Below are positions 50,991-62,454 of a DNA stretch of 64,000 bases, piece after piece. How positions within the stretch are numbered: position 1 is the first letter of the stretch; each line of letters begins with the position of its first letter. The notes beneath the pieces are model-generated. The model made no database searches and had not been told where the DNA came from. It worked only from the letters and a program-made list of their open reading frames with translations. The stretch comes from Branchipolynoe longqiensis (Eukaryota > Annelida > Polychaeta > Phyllodocida > Polynoidae), in contig CM059187.1 in the NCBI GenBank assembly GCA_030323885.1, positions 133,822,029 through 133,886,028 on the forward strand, written 5' to 3'. A program made the translations under genes and the position numbers.

Positions 50991-51170
50991 GTTGATGGTT
51001 GTAGTTTTACGTCCTGGAAACATCAAAGGTCATATCAGGACAGGTACCGACTTCTGACAATGCGCACTCATCGCAATTTTATAGTGCTGCGCAACTGGGA
51101 AATTATGCAACCAGTACAATGACCCAATATCCCACTCAGTCACATTATCCTCACACTGACCTTGCTCTCA
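50991..51170 (-). mobile_element. SINE-A, 3' half
   Basis: Tail GATGGTTGTAGTTTTACGTC and body to CACATTATCCTCACACTGAC. The head and half of the body are missing. Confidence 0.8.
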
Positions 51171-51510
51171 TACCTTTTGAGGGGTCGACTGAGTAACACA
51201 ATACAATCATTGTCATTTTCATTGTCAATGTCATTGTCATTGCTAAACTGGCAGCCATAATTCTTAATTCTATTCGGCCACAATGACAGCATCAACATCG
51301 CTCTAACCATACGTCATAAAGGCTGATACTGATCTAACTGCTGTTCTGACTGTGATTAAGCTATTAATCGATGACCAGATTGTTCAAAGTCCTTGTTAGC
51401 CACAGGGTGTTATTTTCTATTGTTCAGTGATTGTGTTCTGCTCAGGTAATGAATGGAGCGACAAAGGCCAGCTTAAAGCTAATAGTCACTGCAGCTCCTC
51501 ACCCTGCGTT
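51171..51510. other. AT-rich unique sequence
   Basis: CATTGTCATTGTCAATGTC words at 51210-51240; otherwise no feature. Confidence 0.4.
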
Positions 51511-51513
51511 TAT

Positions 51514-52085
51514 GGCCCTGTCACACTATGACGTTTCTCGCCGGTGCGCCGTCAGTGCGCAAAATATCTTCTACGCGTCGAGACACATCCAACTTTCGGC
51601 GGTTTGGGGAAAAAGATCGGCGTCAGTCCAGCGCGTTATTCGCCTGTGGCCAACGTGAGTCAACGAGTGAGGGGAAAAAAAAAGGTTTGGCGCGACGTGC
51701 TAATATGACCTTAGATGTTGGTAGGACATAAAACAACAAAGCAACCATTTGGCGCAATGTGTGGAGATGACCCTCACGTGCACGCGGCGACTGCCTAGCA
51801 TTCGCATAATGTTATTCCAGCACTGTCGACGTCCTTCTGACGTCGCCATAATATTGGAACCCGCGCGTTGATGCGTGTTGTGGGTCGTCGCAGTTTTTTG
51901 ACATGCTTAAAACATTGAGCGACCAACTACGCGCGACGCCGTTTCTCGCCGACCGGCGACATCCATCAAGGTGTACCGACATATACCAACGCACGCCTAA
52001 TGCGTGCGTAATGCTTCCCGACATCTCGGCAAAAAGTGACACACGTCGATGAGCATTGGAGAGAAATGTCGTAGTGTGACAGGGC
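51514..52085. mobile_element. CCCTGTCACAC-end element, 570 bp
   Basis: Left end GGCCCTGTCACACTATGACG, right end CGTAGTGTGACAGGGC; the inverted repeat extends into GTTTCTCGCC / GGAGAGAAAT. The interior contains a 40-bp SINE-A 3' end (51702-51742) and GTGCGCAA / CGCGCGTTGATGCG words. No transposase frame. Flanks TTAT/TATTA do not give a clean target duplication. Confidence 0.8.
51702..51742 (+). mobile_element. SINE-A 3' end fragment inside a DNA element
   Basis: AATATGACCTTAGATGTTGG then TAGGACATAAAACAACAAAG: the last 40 bases of SINE-A, with no body. Confidence 0.65.
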
Positions 52086-52089
52086 TATT

Positions 52090-52330
52090 AGACAGATTCA
52101 TCACCACCTGTGTTTAATCCAAGTGCACGCACACCCCCCCCCCCTTCTCTCTCTCCACAACTGTGATAGTTATTTAAGATGCTCAGCCTTTGATCCCCTT
52201 TGATGCAAGTGAGGTGTTAAGATGGTTAATAAATAGGTACATCATGTACAGGTTCTACATTGAACTGGCGGTTGATATCGCAGATCATTTGAAATTAGCT
52301 CAGGATGAAGAGGACTGAAGCATTTGGATG
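52090..52330. other. Unique sequence with C run
   Basis: C-run at 52134-52144 and CTCTCTCTC just after. No gene was seen. Confidence 0.4.
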
Positions 52331-52334
52331 CGTC

Positions 52335-52965
52335 AACATGGTGGATGATATATACCCAAGAACCAACCAATATGATGGATCATATGACTCAAGTATTGTC
52401 TGGGTTGTGTCAACTTGGTCGTTGATATGACTGATGAACTGCCTGGGGCATGGCAAGTAATGTCTGAGGTATGTCAACATGATGGTTGATATAACTCAAA
52501 TATTGTCTTGGATATGGCAACATGATGCTTGATATGACTGAAGTACAGCCTGTGGTATGGCAACATGATAGTTGATAGCACCTAAGTAATATCTGAGGTA
52601 TGTTAACATGATCGTTGATATGATTCAAATACTGTGTTGGACATGGCAACATGATGGTTGATATCACTTAAGTACTGTTTAGGACATCTCAACATGATGG
52701 TTGATATCACCAAAGTACGCTATGGGGTATGGCAACATGATGTTTGATATAATTCAAGTACATGAGCTGTCTGGATCATGGCAATCTGATGGTTGGTATA
52801 ACTCAAGTACTGTCTAGACCATGGCAACATGATGGTTGATATGACTGAAGTGTTGTTTGGGACATTTCAAATTGGTGGATGATATCATTCAAGCACTTCC
52901 GAGGACATGTCAACTTCGTGGAAGATGGTATTCAAGTATTGCCAATACAAATCAACTTGGCAGGT
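52335..52965. repeat. Diverged minisatellite, unit about 45-50 bp
   Basis: About 13 units with core ATGGCAACATGATGGTTGAT plus ATNACTCAAGTACTGTCTGG. A related single unit lies 3.4 kb away at 56385-56440. The array has frequent stops on both strands. Confidence 0.85.
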
Positions 52966-53090
52966 GAATATTACCCAAATGTCACAGACACATAAGCAAC
53001 ACCCAATATCTAAGTAGGCGAGTACTAGCTAAGTAGTACAATTTCTTTGTTTCATTTCCCACTGAGACTCTTCTATATTTATTGCATATG

Positions 53091-53425
53091 GGGAAGCGGG
53101 ACGTAGCTCAGGCGGTTGAGCATCCACCTGTGAAGGTGTGGGTCAGCCTATTGATCCTGCTCAGTGGACACATTTGCAGTTTGGGCTATTTTCCATTCCA
53201 ACCGGTGGTCCAAAACTGGTTCATCAAAGGCTGTTCTATGTGCTGTCCTGTATGTGAGAAAGTGCATATAAAAGACCCCTTGCTGCTTATTGGAAAGAGT
53301 AGCCTATGTGGCGGCAGTGGGTTTCCTCCAAAGAAATATCTCAGAATGACCATATGTTTGATGTCCAATAGCCGATGATAAAATCAATGCGCTCTAGAGG
53401 CATTATTAAATTAAACAAACTTTCC
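53091..53425 (+). mobile_element. SINE-D, full length with target duplication
   Basis: tRNA-like head GCGGGACGTAGCTCAGGCGG (about 53097-53116) and a body with GTGGTCCAAAACTGGTTCAT, GTGCATATAAAAGACCCCTT and GGGTTTCCTCCAAAG. The end is CGCTCTAGAGGCATTATTAA and ACAAAC. The body resembles the SINE core widely seen in molluscs (recalled, MetaSINE-like). TTATTGCATATG flanks it at 53079-53090 and 53426-53437, a perfect 12-bp target duplication. Confidence 0.88.
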
Positions 53426-53437
53426 TTATTGCATATG

Positions 53438-53940
53438 TCACTGAAACAGTGTAATAAGCAGCATCTGAATGGAACTTACCTATATTGGACTTATTATTTT
53501 CTTTAACCTGACAATCGGTTTGCTGGCATTTATTTCTTCGTCCACATACTCCATTTTCGGTTAGGACAGATGGTTGTCTGCTTTGAAAACCGTTATATCA
53601 AATTGCTTTGAATTGACAAGAAAATAAATTTAGTCATGGACGCTAAGTAAACTTTGGTATGAATCCTGCTGGTGAATCAATCATTTCTAATATTCTATTG
53701 AATTGTACTTTTATTGCCTTCATGTACCCATGCCTTCCTCAACTCCCACCTTCCTCTGAGTTCTCCACCTTCCTCAAATCCTATGATGCAACCCATAATA
53801 ATGTTACATACATAATAAGGTTACATATGCGCCAGATAGGGTGTGCACTAGGCTGTGAAGCAAGTATTTGGGACCCTTGCTGTATACTGGCTTAATGAAT
53901 ACCTTGGCACGTGATGGCGGGAGCTACTCACATAAGAACC
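53438..53940. other. AT-rich unique sequence, nothing recognised
   Basis: No supported feature was seen. Confidence 0.4.
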
Positions 53941-54256
53941 GGACGCGTTGGCCGAGCGGGTAGAGTGCAGGCTTCCCGTGTGGAAGGTCAGGAATTCGAT
54001 TCCCGGTCGATTCAAACCAATGGTTTATACAAATGTATGCTTGTCACCTCCTAGCCTGGCGCGTCGGGATTATTAGGATAGGGACAGGACTGGGTAGCTC
54101 ATTGTCAGGATAATGCGACTAAGTGGGATATTTGGTCATGCTGCTGGTGGCCTGATTTCCCAGTGGAACAGCACTATAAAGTTGCCATGAGTGTGCTAGT
54201 CAGTGTCCATCCTGATATGCACTTAGATGTTGCTAGGACGTAAAACTCCAACAACA
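53941..54256 (+). mobile_element. SINE-A, full length
   Basis: Head ACCGGACGCGTTGGCCGAGC, B box GAATTCGATTCCC at about 53992, and full body. The tail is GTAAAACTCCAACAAC. Confidence 0.92.
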
Positions 54257-54940
54257 GAGGGTACCGTATCCAGGGGACGGAGGAACGGAGGGAGAGGGGA
54301 GGGAGTGAGAGGGGAGGGAGGGAGAGGGGAGGGAAGGGGGTCCATATGGATGTATCTATCTACCACAACAGGATGTAGCTAGCTAGTAGTACGAGCAGCG
54401 AAGGTATGCAAACACAGAGTTGAATACAGCTTAGCTTTGTCCCGGTGTGCTGGTACCATTCGCAACACCCGTTCACCAATGCTGCCTGAGGCAAGGAGGG
54501 GGAGGAGGGTGTGGGTGAGTGGGTAGAGTGTGTGTGTGGGTGTGTGGAGGGGGTGCACGGCATGTGCACTACTTAGCGAGTAGTAGAGGCAGTTGGTGAT
54601 TCGCAGTTGGTACAGCGCGTGTGGGAAAACGATGCTAGGCATGCTGGTGCTACTTAGTGTGTTTTGCCACAGGATTACTATGTTAGTCATTGGTATTCCG
54701 ACTTGGCGCCGGCCCATGTGGCGCGAGGCCGTCCGGCGCAATACCGCAATCAGACCCGACACTCGGCTAGTTAGTCACCCGTCCCCGGGCACCCCTTCGG
54801 GCGTGGGCCCACTACAAAGCGGCCGTCGCCCCGGCACCGCCACCCGGCTGCCCACTCGGCTGGACGCCGCCCAAATATATGCAGCGGCGGCGGTGGCACC
54901 GGCCGCGGCTGCCCGGAGGCCAATGCTGATGGCGGAAGGC
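54257..54940. other. Unique sequence, GC-rich towards the right
   Basis: GGGAGGGAGAGGGGAGGG at 54285-54330. CpG-rich from 54700 to 54940, including AAATATATGCAGCGGCGGCG at about 54869. A 142-codon frame (54593-55021) becomes Ala/Arg/Gly-rich with GC content and has no domain. Confidence 0.45.
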
Positions 54941-55440
54941 CGGCCGGGGGGTGGCGGGCGGAGGGCGGTTGGGGAGTGGGGTGGGGGTGGAGGGGGTAAG
55001 GAGAGGGGGATGGTGGCATGAAGGGAGAAGGGGGATGGAGTGTTTGGGGGATGGTGGCGTGGTGGGAAGGGAGTGGGGGGAGGGGGGGGGCGACTGGGAG
55101 TGAGGGGGCGGAGGGCGGTAAGGATGGGTGAGGGCGGCAAGGAGGGGGAGGGGCCTGGAGTGTTGGGGAGGGAGTGGTGTGGTGGGACGGGGGTGGGGAA
55201 GGAATTGGCACATTGGTGCTTGGAAGCCGGTTACATACGAGGATTCGGGGTGATGGGACTGGTGTGTGTCAGAGCTGGTTGTGACGGTGGGAAGGGGTGA
55301 TGGAGATAGCAGTGACGGTGGTAGGATAATGGAGGTGTGGGTGACAAAGTTTGGGGTGACGGAAGTAGGGTGACGGAGATGGGGTGATGGAGGTGGGGTG
55401 ACAGAAGTGGTAGTAACGGTGGTTGGGGTAATGGGGTTAG
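54941..55440. repeat. G-rich low complexity and GGTGACGGAGGTGG repeat
   Basis: GGGGGTGGAGGGGG-type sequence to about 55200. After a short unique stretch, diverged units of GGTGACGGAAGTGGGG follow (55270-55430). Frames are compositional. Confidence 0.8.
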
Positions 55441-55557
55441 ATGGTTGTTTGTTTGGGTTTTACGCCCTGGAAACACCCAAGGTAATATGATGAAGGGTAC
55501 CGGCCATTGACAGTACGTGTTCATGGCGACTTAATAGTGCTGCACCACTGGGATACC
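55438..55557 (-). mobile_element. SINE-A, 3' third
   Basis: Tail TGGTTGTTTGTTTGGGTTTT and body to AGTGCTGCACCACTGGGAT. It stops at the 5' truncation point of LINE family 2. Confidence 0.8.
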
Positions 55558-55578
55558 TTGAAATGGATAAGAAAACAA

Positions 55579-55725
55579 CGTGGGCAAAGGAAGAGGAGGG
55601 AAGACAACATCACGGATTGGACAGGCCTGGAGTTGGGCAAGTGCCAGAGGGCAAAGGAGAGCAGGGAAATCTGAAGAGAATGGCCCCACTGACCATTGTA
55701 GTTAAAAGTTGATGATGACGATTGT
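55579..55725 (+). pseudogene. LINE family 2, 3' end with C-terminal remnant
   Basis: From 55579 the frame reads RGQRKRREDNITDWTGLELG then KCQRAKESRE, after which it is frameshifted. The end is GTTGATGATGACGATTG. Same family as 2074-2266; this copy keeps the Trp of WTGL that is a stop at 2116. Confidence 0.7.
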
Positions 55726-55890
55726 AATCTAGGAGACCCCCCCCCCTCCCCCAAAAAGAAAAAACACCAACTGGTGACGCAGGAGTCACGTGACGAACAT
55801 CAGGTGTGTTGGTGAACACCAGCCGGGAAATAAATCAGTATCCAATGTCTACACTCTCTACTTTACAGTGAACGTACAACAATGGTGTTA
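55726..55890. other. Unique sequence with C/A tract
   Basis: Contains a C-run (55737-55746) followed by AAAAAGAAAAAAC; otherwise nothing. Confidence 0.4.
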
Positions 55891-55893
55891 ACT

Positions 55894-56200
55894 TGGTTGG
55901 TTGTTGGAGTTCCACGTCCTGGCAACATCTAAGGTCATATCAGGATGGGTACCGATTTGTGACAGTGCACACTCATGGTGACTTTATAGTGCTGCCCCAC
56001 TGGGCAATCAGGCTGCCAGCGCCATGACCCAATATCCCATTCACATTATCCTGACACTGAGCTAACCAGTCCTTGCCCTATCCTATTAATGCAGAGTGCC
56101 AGGCTAGGGAGGCGACAAGTATCAATTTTGGATGTAATTGGTTTGACTCGACCGGGAATTGAACTCCCTGTGCTCTACCGATTCCGCCACCACCCCCAGT
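55894..56200 (-). mobile_element. SINE-A, full length
   Basis: Tail TTGGTTGGTTGTTGGAGTTC, complete body, and head with GACCGGGAATTGAACTCC. The end of the head (GATTCCGCCACCACCCCCAG) is shortened. Confidence 0.88.
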
Positions 56201-56935
56201 ATGGCGTTAACTGGATTAAGAAACCCGACACTACATAACTGTTGTTCATGAATCTAGTGACTAAATTGTTGTTGTTGCTAAAAATCCATTAAAGATAGCC
56301 TTTTTTCATAGAATGCTTTCTTCTTGACTTCGGAATGGGTCCCAAATATTGCTCGAGGCGCCTCATATTGCTAGATGCTATCAGTGAAGTACTGCATGTG
56401 ACGTTTCAATTTGGGAGATAATATCACTCAAGTATTGCCTAACCGCAATTTAGGAATATCATTATTTTGTTGTAGCTGAGTCCTATAGTTGCGTGTCTAT
56501 AATAGTGAAGTGGCACAGAATAGAGGATGAACACAAAAGTACCTCTTGTCATATGAAAGGCCCAGTGGTGACTGCCAGCTCTCTCCAGCACTCCTACAGG
56601 CATGTCATTGAAGGTACATGCTATTGAAGGTACATGATATTATTGAACATAGATGATGTTATTGAAGGTACATGATGTTACTGATCCCGGCATATTGTTA
56701 TTTTACTCTTTATGGTGGCCATCTTGAGATTCCAGGACAGTAGGGATTGGTGCAGCTCCGGCGCACCCATCATTCCCACATCCCAGCTACCACCAGGTCA
56801 TGACAACTTGACCAGACACCTCTATCATATCCGATGCATCCATACAAATTCAATCCGGATCCAATACACATTAAACATTAAATACCAAACATGACTGTTT
56901 CCCACCTATCAGTCTGGGTTCAGCAATGGGTTACA
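56201..56935. other. Unique sequence with two short repeat traces
   Basis: 56385-56440 matches one unit of the 52.3-52.96 kb minisatellite. 56607-56690 holds four ATTGAAGGTACATGATGTT-type units. No gene was seen. Confidence 0.5.
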
Positions 56936-56939
56936 CATG

Positions 56940-57221
56940 GTACTGCATGTAGCCTGGGGAATTGCGACTCCAGGAATGCCGGGAGCGTGTAGGAATGAGG
57001 AGCTCTGGAGGGGGGGTGGGGGGAATTATATATTTATAAATAGAAGAAAAAATGGCAGAAACTGCAAACAATTAAAATAGGCAAGCAACGTTAAGCTGTT
57101 GTATCTGATGAGTAAATACCGTTGGAGATGGAGATGGGACTGCATGCAGCCTGAGGAATTGCGACTCCAGGAATGCTGGGAGCATGTAGGGATGGGGAGC
57201 TCTGGAGGGGGGGTGGGGGGA
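56940..57221. repeat. Direct duplication, 85 bp, period 197
   Basis: 56940-57024 and 57137-57221 share GGAATTGCGACTCCAGGAAT, GAGCTCTGGAGGGGGGGTGG and flanking words with few changes. A GGGTT array follows at 57245-57268. Confidence 0.85.
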
Positions 57222-57229
57222 GTTCACCC

Positions 57230-57675
57230 TCGTGAATTGGATGGGTTGGGTTGGGTTGGGTTGGGTTTGGTGTGGTGTGTTGGAAGCACAGCAGACATGG
57301 CTTAAAGGAGTTGATGCTGGAGAGCGACTCCGGTAGTCAGGCTGGGGAGAGCCTGGAGGTGTGAGCAGCTCAACACACTCAAAGCTCCTTTCTCCAAAAG
57401 TGGCAAGTCAGGTTCGCACTAAATAGACTTTTAAATAAATCGTCCCAACAATTCAGACTAAATTCAGACCAGATCCGCAGGCGATCCTTTGCAAATCCGC
57501 TTCCACTGTACGCCGGATTCCCCAAGGTGTCTGCCCGTCTCCTTCCCCCGGCGCACTCCAACCCAGTCACGCACACCACCCACACCACCCCCACCCATCC
57601 ACCCACTCACCCCACCCACTTACCCTCCTTCCACCTCCGGCGAACATGGTTGTTCTCGATGGTTCCACTACCCAG
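57230..57675. other. Unique sequence with C/A-rich part
   Basis: CACACCACCCACACCACCC at 57570-57620 is low-complexity. No gene was recognised. Confidence 0.4.
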
Positions 57676-57679
57676 TAGT

Positions 57680-58018
57680 GACCACACGGGATGGTCGAAT
57701 GAGTTGAGTGTCCGTCTCGCGTTGTGGTAGATCGTGGGATTCGAACCCACGGGTTTGAATCCTGGTCGAGTCAAACCAAGAACTTTAAAATTGATACTTG
57801 TTGCTTGCTAGCCAGGTGCCCGGCATTATTAGGATATGGAAAGGACTGGTTGGCCCAATGTCAGGATAATATGACTGAGTGGGACATCAGGTCATGTCGC
57901 TGGTGGCCTGGTCTCCTAATGGGGCAGCACTATGAAGTCACCATGAGTGAGCACTATCACAAGTCGATACCCATCCCGATATGACCTTAGATGTTGCCAG
58001 GAGGTAAAACTCTAACAA
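57680..58018 (+). mobile_element. SINE-A, full length
   Basis: Head CACACGGGATGGTCGAATGA, paired GGGATTCGAACCCACGGG motif and B box, and body. The tail is AAAACTCTAACAACAACC. Confidence 0.92.
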
Positions 58019-58475
58019 CAACCACCCAGTAGTATATATGTCCTAGCTGCAGCAATCAAACAATTTTTTTAAAAGGTTGATTAATTCAACTCACTAAGCC
58101 GGGCACACTCCTCCCCCCCCCCCCTACCAACCCGCAGCCTCCTAAATGCGCCACCTTAAGGAGCTTCTAGCTTCATAGTTAGAGATTGGAACCGGAAGTA
58201 GAATTCGCACAAGGCGTCTCGCCAACCGGTGCTTGTCTGCCGCACACCCTGGCGTCTCGCCTCTCCTCTGCCTCACCCCGACCCCCACCCCACCCCACCC
58301 CACCCACCAACCACACACCCCCACATTTCACCCTCCGCCAGTACTCCCCCTTTTTTTACCCCTAGTTTGATGTTTGTTATTCGCACCAGAGGCTAATTAA
58401 AACTTTGCCTTCCGGTCGTAGTAACCTATGAGTGTGCATCGGACATGGCCTGCCTCCGTGAGTGGGCAGGAGCGG
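58019..58475. other. Unique sequence with C runs
   Basis: C-runs at 58112-58124 and CCCCACCCCACCCCACCC at 58280-58305. No gene was seen. Confidence 0.4.
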
Positions 58476-59040
58476 GGGGGGGGGGGGGCGGAGGGGGGGA
58501 GGTAGGGGGATCAGTGAGTGGGTGTGGAGAGGCATTGGGTGGGAGGGGGGAGTAGGGAGGGGAGGAAGAGGAGAGGAGGTGCTGGGAAAGGTGTGTGTGG
58601 TGGCATAGGGGAGGGATTGATGGGGAATGGGAATGTGGTGGGATAGGGGGGAAATTGATGGGGAATGGGAAAATGGGGATGAAATAATTGGGTGTGGAAT
58701 GTGGTAGCAGAAGGGAGAAATTGATGGGGAGGAAATGGGGAGGGGGATGTGGTGGGGAGGGATGTGGTGGGGAGGGAGAGGAGGTGGTGGGGAGGGAAAA
58801 TGTGATGGCAAAGGAGAAGACGTGAAAGGGGCGGAATGGGCTGGGGGAATGTGGTGGTACAGGGGGGGAATTAATGGGGAGGGAGAATGTGTTGGAAGAG
58901 GGGGCTGAATTAATGGGGAGGGAGAATGTGTTGGTAGGGGGGGGTAATTAATGGGGAGGGAGAATGGGGAAAGAGAGGAGAGGAATTCATGGGGATTTGC
59001 AGGAAGAGAGAGAGAGAGAGGAATGAGGGAATCTCAAATG
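58476..59040. repeat. GGGAGGGAGAATGTGGTGG-type purine-rich repeat
   Basis: G/A-rich sequence with a recurrent, loosely tandem AATTGATGGGGAGGGAGAAT word; an 18-base G-run near 58475-58488 is at its left edge and a GA tract at 59005-59022. Confidence 0.8.
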
Positions 59041-59078
59041 AAGAGGAGGGTTTATTTGCTGGAATTTGGTCTGGAAGA

Positions 59079-59137
59079 TTGGTTATTTGTTGGGGTTTTA
59101 CGTCCTGGAAACATGTAAGGTGATATATATCAGGAAT
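59079..59137 (-). mobile_element. SINE-A tail fragment
   Basis: TTGGTTATTTGTTGGGGTTT then TACGTCCTGGAAACATGTAA and ATATATATCAGGA, the 3' end of SINE-A. Confidence 0.7.
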
Positions 59138-60110
59138 CTTGTCTGGAAGAAGAGGGCGAGAGTGAATTGGGAGGGACTGTTGAGGAAAGGGGGGGGGGGG
59201 GGTTGAGGGAAGGCTGGGATGTGTGGGGATAAGGAAGGAATTGATGGGGTGAAACTAATAGAATCTGGAAATATGGTGAGGGAAGAAAGGGGATAGATGG
59301 GATCAGGAGGAAGAGGGAAGGAATGAAGGGGAGGGATGGGATATGTAGGAAGAGGTGAGGAAGTAATCGGTGCGATGTGATCAGGACGAAGAGAGGAGGG
59401 CTGATTGAGCTATGAACGTAATTTGGTGGAGATGTTTCCGAATTGTTGGGGGAAATGATCAGTTAGGATGGGGGTGGACATGAGAGATGTGAAGGTTTCA
59501 GGAGGGACTGATGCTGGGGAATGGAGGGGAGGAATTGGGAAGAATAGAAATGTGGATAGTATAGAGAGAGTTGATAGGGTTGGGTGTGGGATGAATATGA
59601 ACAATTGTATTGAAATACAATTATTAAAAAAGATTATTAAAAAAAAGAACACATATGGTGAATATGACCAGATAAGGTGAGGTGGGGTCGAATCGATGTA
59701 GGACCCCCCCCCCCACACACACACACACAATTACGGGGAGGAGTGGAGGTTCGTGGGAGGGTGGGAGAGTTCGATAGAGTAGGATAGGAGGGATGGGTGG
59801 GGATCTAGAGACATTATCAGATAGTGATTGATAGGAGTGGGACTCTGGGGGGAATAGCAGTCTGGTGTGCAGATAAATTAAAGGTCCTGGGTTTATTACA
59901 ACAGCTGGGAAAATGCGCGAGAACAAATGTTGATGGTGTCTGTACGCGGGGTTAATCACCGAGGTCGGGTAATACACAAGACAAATACCGGCCGAACAGT
60001 GAGAGGACGCCGTGGGTAACTAGACTCTGAATAATTATAATCGCGGGGCGTGCTCATATCTTGCACAGCATGTTCTCTGAGGGCGGGAGTGGAATTGGAT
60101 AGGTGGGTTG
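59138..60110. other. G/A-rich unique sequence
   Basis: GGAGGGATGGG-type words continue to about 59420. ACACACACAC with C-run at 59705-59729. The rest is unique without recognised genes. Confidence 0.45.
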
Positions 60111-60540
60111 AGAGTGTCACCCCCTCGTGATGGTGTGATGATGTGGTGGTTGGGGTTGGGGTTGGGGTTGGGGTGGCGGTAGGGGTGCAATGTGTGGGGT
60201 GGGCTTCGGGGTGGGGGACGGGTGTGGGTGTGGATGGGGGTGGGGTTGGGGTGGGGATGGGAGTGTGGGTGTGGGTGCGGGTGTGGGTGGGATGTGGATG
60301 GGGTGGGGGTAGGTTAGGTGTGTGTGTGGCCGGGGGTGGGGGTGGGGTTGAGGTGGGAGTGGGGATAGGGTGGGGATTTGGTGGGGGGATGGGTTGGGGG
60401 TGGGGAGTGGTGGGGGGTGGTGGGGTAGGGCGGGAGTGGCTGGTGGGGGTGGGAAGTGGGTGGCTGGTTGGGGTGGGAAGCGGGTGGATGTGGGGGTGTG
60501 CGTGGGATGAGGGATGCCGGGGTGAGGTGCAGGGGTAGTT
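60111..60540. repeat. GGGGTTGGGGT / GTGGGGGTGG repeat
   Basis: Includes TTGGGG repeated about five times near 60147-60172 and irregular GGGTGTGGGTG units. Strongly G-rich plus strand. Gly/Val/Trp plus frame and Pro/His/Thr minus frames are artefacts. Confidence 0.85.
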
Positions 60541-60835
60541 ATGGGGTGGTATGATGGTGGCATGTGTAATATTGGCTTGTGAGCTGCTCGGCATGGGGCT
60601 AGCGAGTTGCTCGCGAGGTGGTGTCTGGGACGAGGGAGTGCGCATGTACAGGAGTCCTGACGCCACATATCACTAGGCCTGATTAACACGGCTCTGGACC
60701 CCCTGGGCACCTGCCCGCCGCGACACACCAGCCAATTACAGCAAGCTTACATACATCAAAACTGCCAAATTCCCACCATTCATGTGCCGGTCGCCCACCC
60801 CTCTTAACGCCCCGCTCCCGAACGCACGCCCGGCC
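60541..60835. other. Unique GC-moderate sequence
   Basis: No gene, boxes or terminal repeats were recognised. Confidence 0.4.
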
Positions 60836-60839
60836 GGGA

Positions 60840-61055
60840 CTGGGCAGGGGCGGGGCCGGGACCGGGTCAGGCCGGGGTGAGCCGGGGTGAGCCGGGGTGA
60901 GCCGGCCCGGGGCGGGGCAGTTCGGAGCGGGACGGGGCGGAGCAAGGCGGGGCGGGGCGGGGCGGGGCGGGGCGGGGCGGGGCGGGGCGGGGCGGGGCGG
61001 GGCGGGGCGGGGCGGGCGGGGCGGGGCGGGGCGGGGTGGGGTGCTGCAGGCTGGG
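60840..61055. repeat. GGGGC pentamer array within G-rich island
   Basis: GGCCGGGGTGAGCCGGGGTG units at about 60865-60905, then a near-perfect GGGGC pentamer array at about 60945-61040 (around 19 units with one interruption). The plus strand is suited to G-quadruplexes. Frames on both strands (Gly/Ala/Arg; Pro/Ala/Arg) are artefacts. Confidence 0.92.
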
Positions 61056-61530
61056 TTGGGACGGGGGGTTAGGCCGGGGCGGTCGGCAACAGCCATTTCT
61101 CAACACGGGGACAGGAAATCACACGTAAAAAGGTTGGTGGGGAGAATGAGAGTGGGACAGGGTGGGTGGGTGGAGAAAGATTAGGTGTCACTGATGGTGG
61201 TTGTTGAGTGAGTGTGTGCATGGTGAGAGTTGTGTGGGAATGGAAGGATTGAGGTGTGGAAGCTGGAATATCAGTACGGGGAGCGCGGTGGTGGTGGTGG
61301 TGATTGTTGGGGGGGGGGGGCGGTCTGGGGAGGCAAAGGGGAGATTTTGGGGTAGAAAGATGAAAGGGGGGTTTATGATATATGGAACAGGGTCGGCGTA
61401 AGGTGGGGAAGCCCGGGGTGATTTGAGTTATTGTCTTCTTTGACGTTGATGCTAAGCAGTAGGCATGGTGTTATTTATATGTAATTGATTCCACAGGGGA
61501 TCACGACTCCAATAGCAAAGATATTGGTCG
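61056..61530. other. G-rich unique sequence
   Basis: GTGGTGGTGGTGGTGATTG then a G-run at 61309-61320. No gene was recognised. Confidence 0.4.
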
Positions 61531-61533
61531 AAG

Positions 61534-61855
61534 TTAAAGTTACAGAGCCCCCATGGTTTTGAGTTTCTGTCATTTTTCCGAGATAAATATATTAAATTGA
61601 TTCCTATTTTACTTTAGTTTGAAATAAGTAGTTTTTTTAAATGGCCCTGTCTTGAGATATTTGCACCGCAAACATGTCAAATTAGTTTTGCCAAGTACGC
61701 CAAAACTCTGACACTATAGTCTTTCGAAGTAAAACGTTCTATTACATTGTATCAGTATGCTTAACACGTGCATCAGTAGTAGATTTGTAGAATCAATTCT
61801 AGATAATTATTTTGGTTTTGAAAATGTGATCCTTCATCAAACTATGCAGCTTTAA
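61534..61855 (+). mobile_element. MITE-1 copy
   Basis: Left end TTAAAGTTACAGAGCCCCCA (diverged), right end CATCAAACTATGCAGCTTTAA; internal blocks present with one deletion near 61755. Confidence 0.8.
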
Positions 61856-61995
61856 ACTGGTTGTAAATATTTAAATAAGATGTCAATTGGATAAGAATTT
61901 CAAGGATGCCCTTTTTAATAACAGATTTCATTTAGAAGTGGCAGTCTCTCCGTTCAAAACGCCGATGGGTATAATAGCCTAGGAATCATTTCACG

Positions 61996-62328
61996 GTCGG
62001 TTGGTTGTTGGAGTTTTACATCCTGGCAACATATCAGGGCGGGTTCCAACTTGTGACTGTGCGCAGTAATGGCGACTTTATACTATATTATAGTGCTGGT
62101 CCACTGGGAAATCAGGCCGCCGGCACCATGACCCGATATCCCCACTCAGTCACATTATCCTGATACTAAGCCACCCAGTCCATGCCCTATCCTAATAATG
62201 CCAAGCACCAGGCTAGATAACAACAACTACCAATTTTTGTAAATCATTAATTTGACTCGACCCGGAATCAAACTCCGAGACCTTCCGCACGGGAAGCCTG
62301 CACTGTACCGATTCGGCTACCACATCTT
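61996..62328 (-). mobile_element. SINE-A, full length
   Basis: Tail GGTCGGTTGGTTGTTGGAGT, body with a small duplication (TATACTATATTATAGTGC), and head ending CGATTCGGCTACCACATC. Confidence 0.9.
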
Positions 62329-62454
62329 TCATATTTCAGCTAGATAACGGGGGGAACACATATCATTTCGGTAGCGCACAGTTAGGGCTTGAGGAGGTGA
62401 GATGTGGAGGACCTCATACATCCCGAGGTTAATGGACCCCGGGGGAAACCTTAC

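Noticed and set aside
54593..55021. 142-codon frame starting in AT-moderate sequence
   Set aside because: The second half is Ala/Arg/Gly from a GC-rich island, and three minus-strand frames overlap it; no domain or signal was seen.
60140..60175. TTGGGG repeats, like a ciliate telomere
   Set aside because: Only about five units inside a long irregular G-rich repeat; no terminal position and no animal telomere motif TTAGGG.
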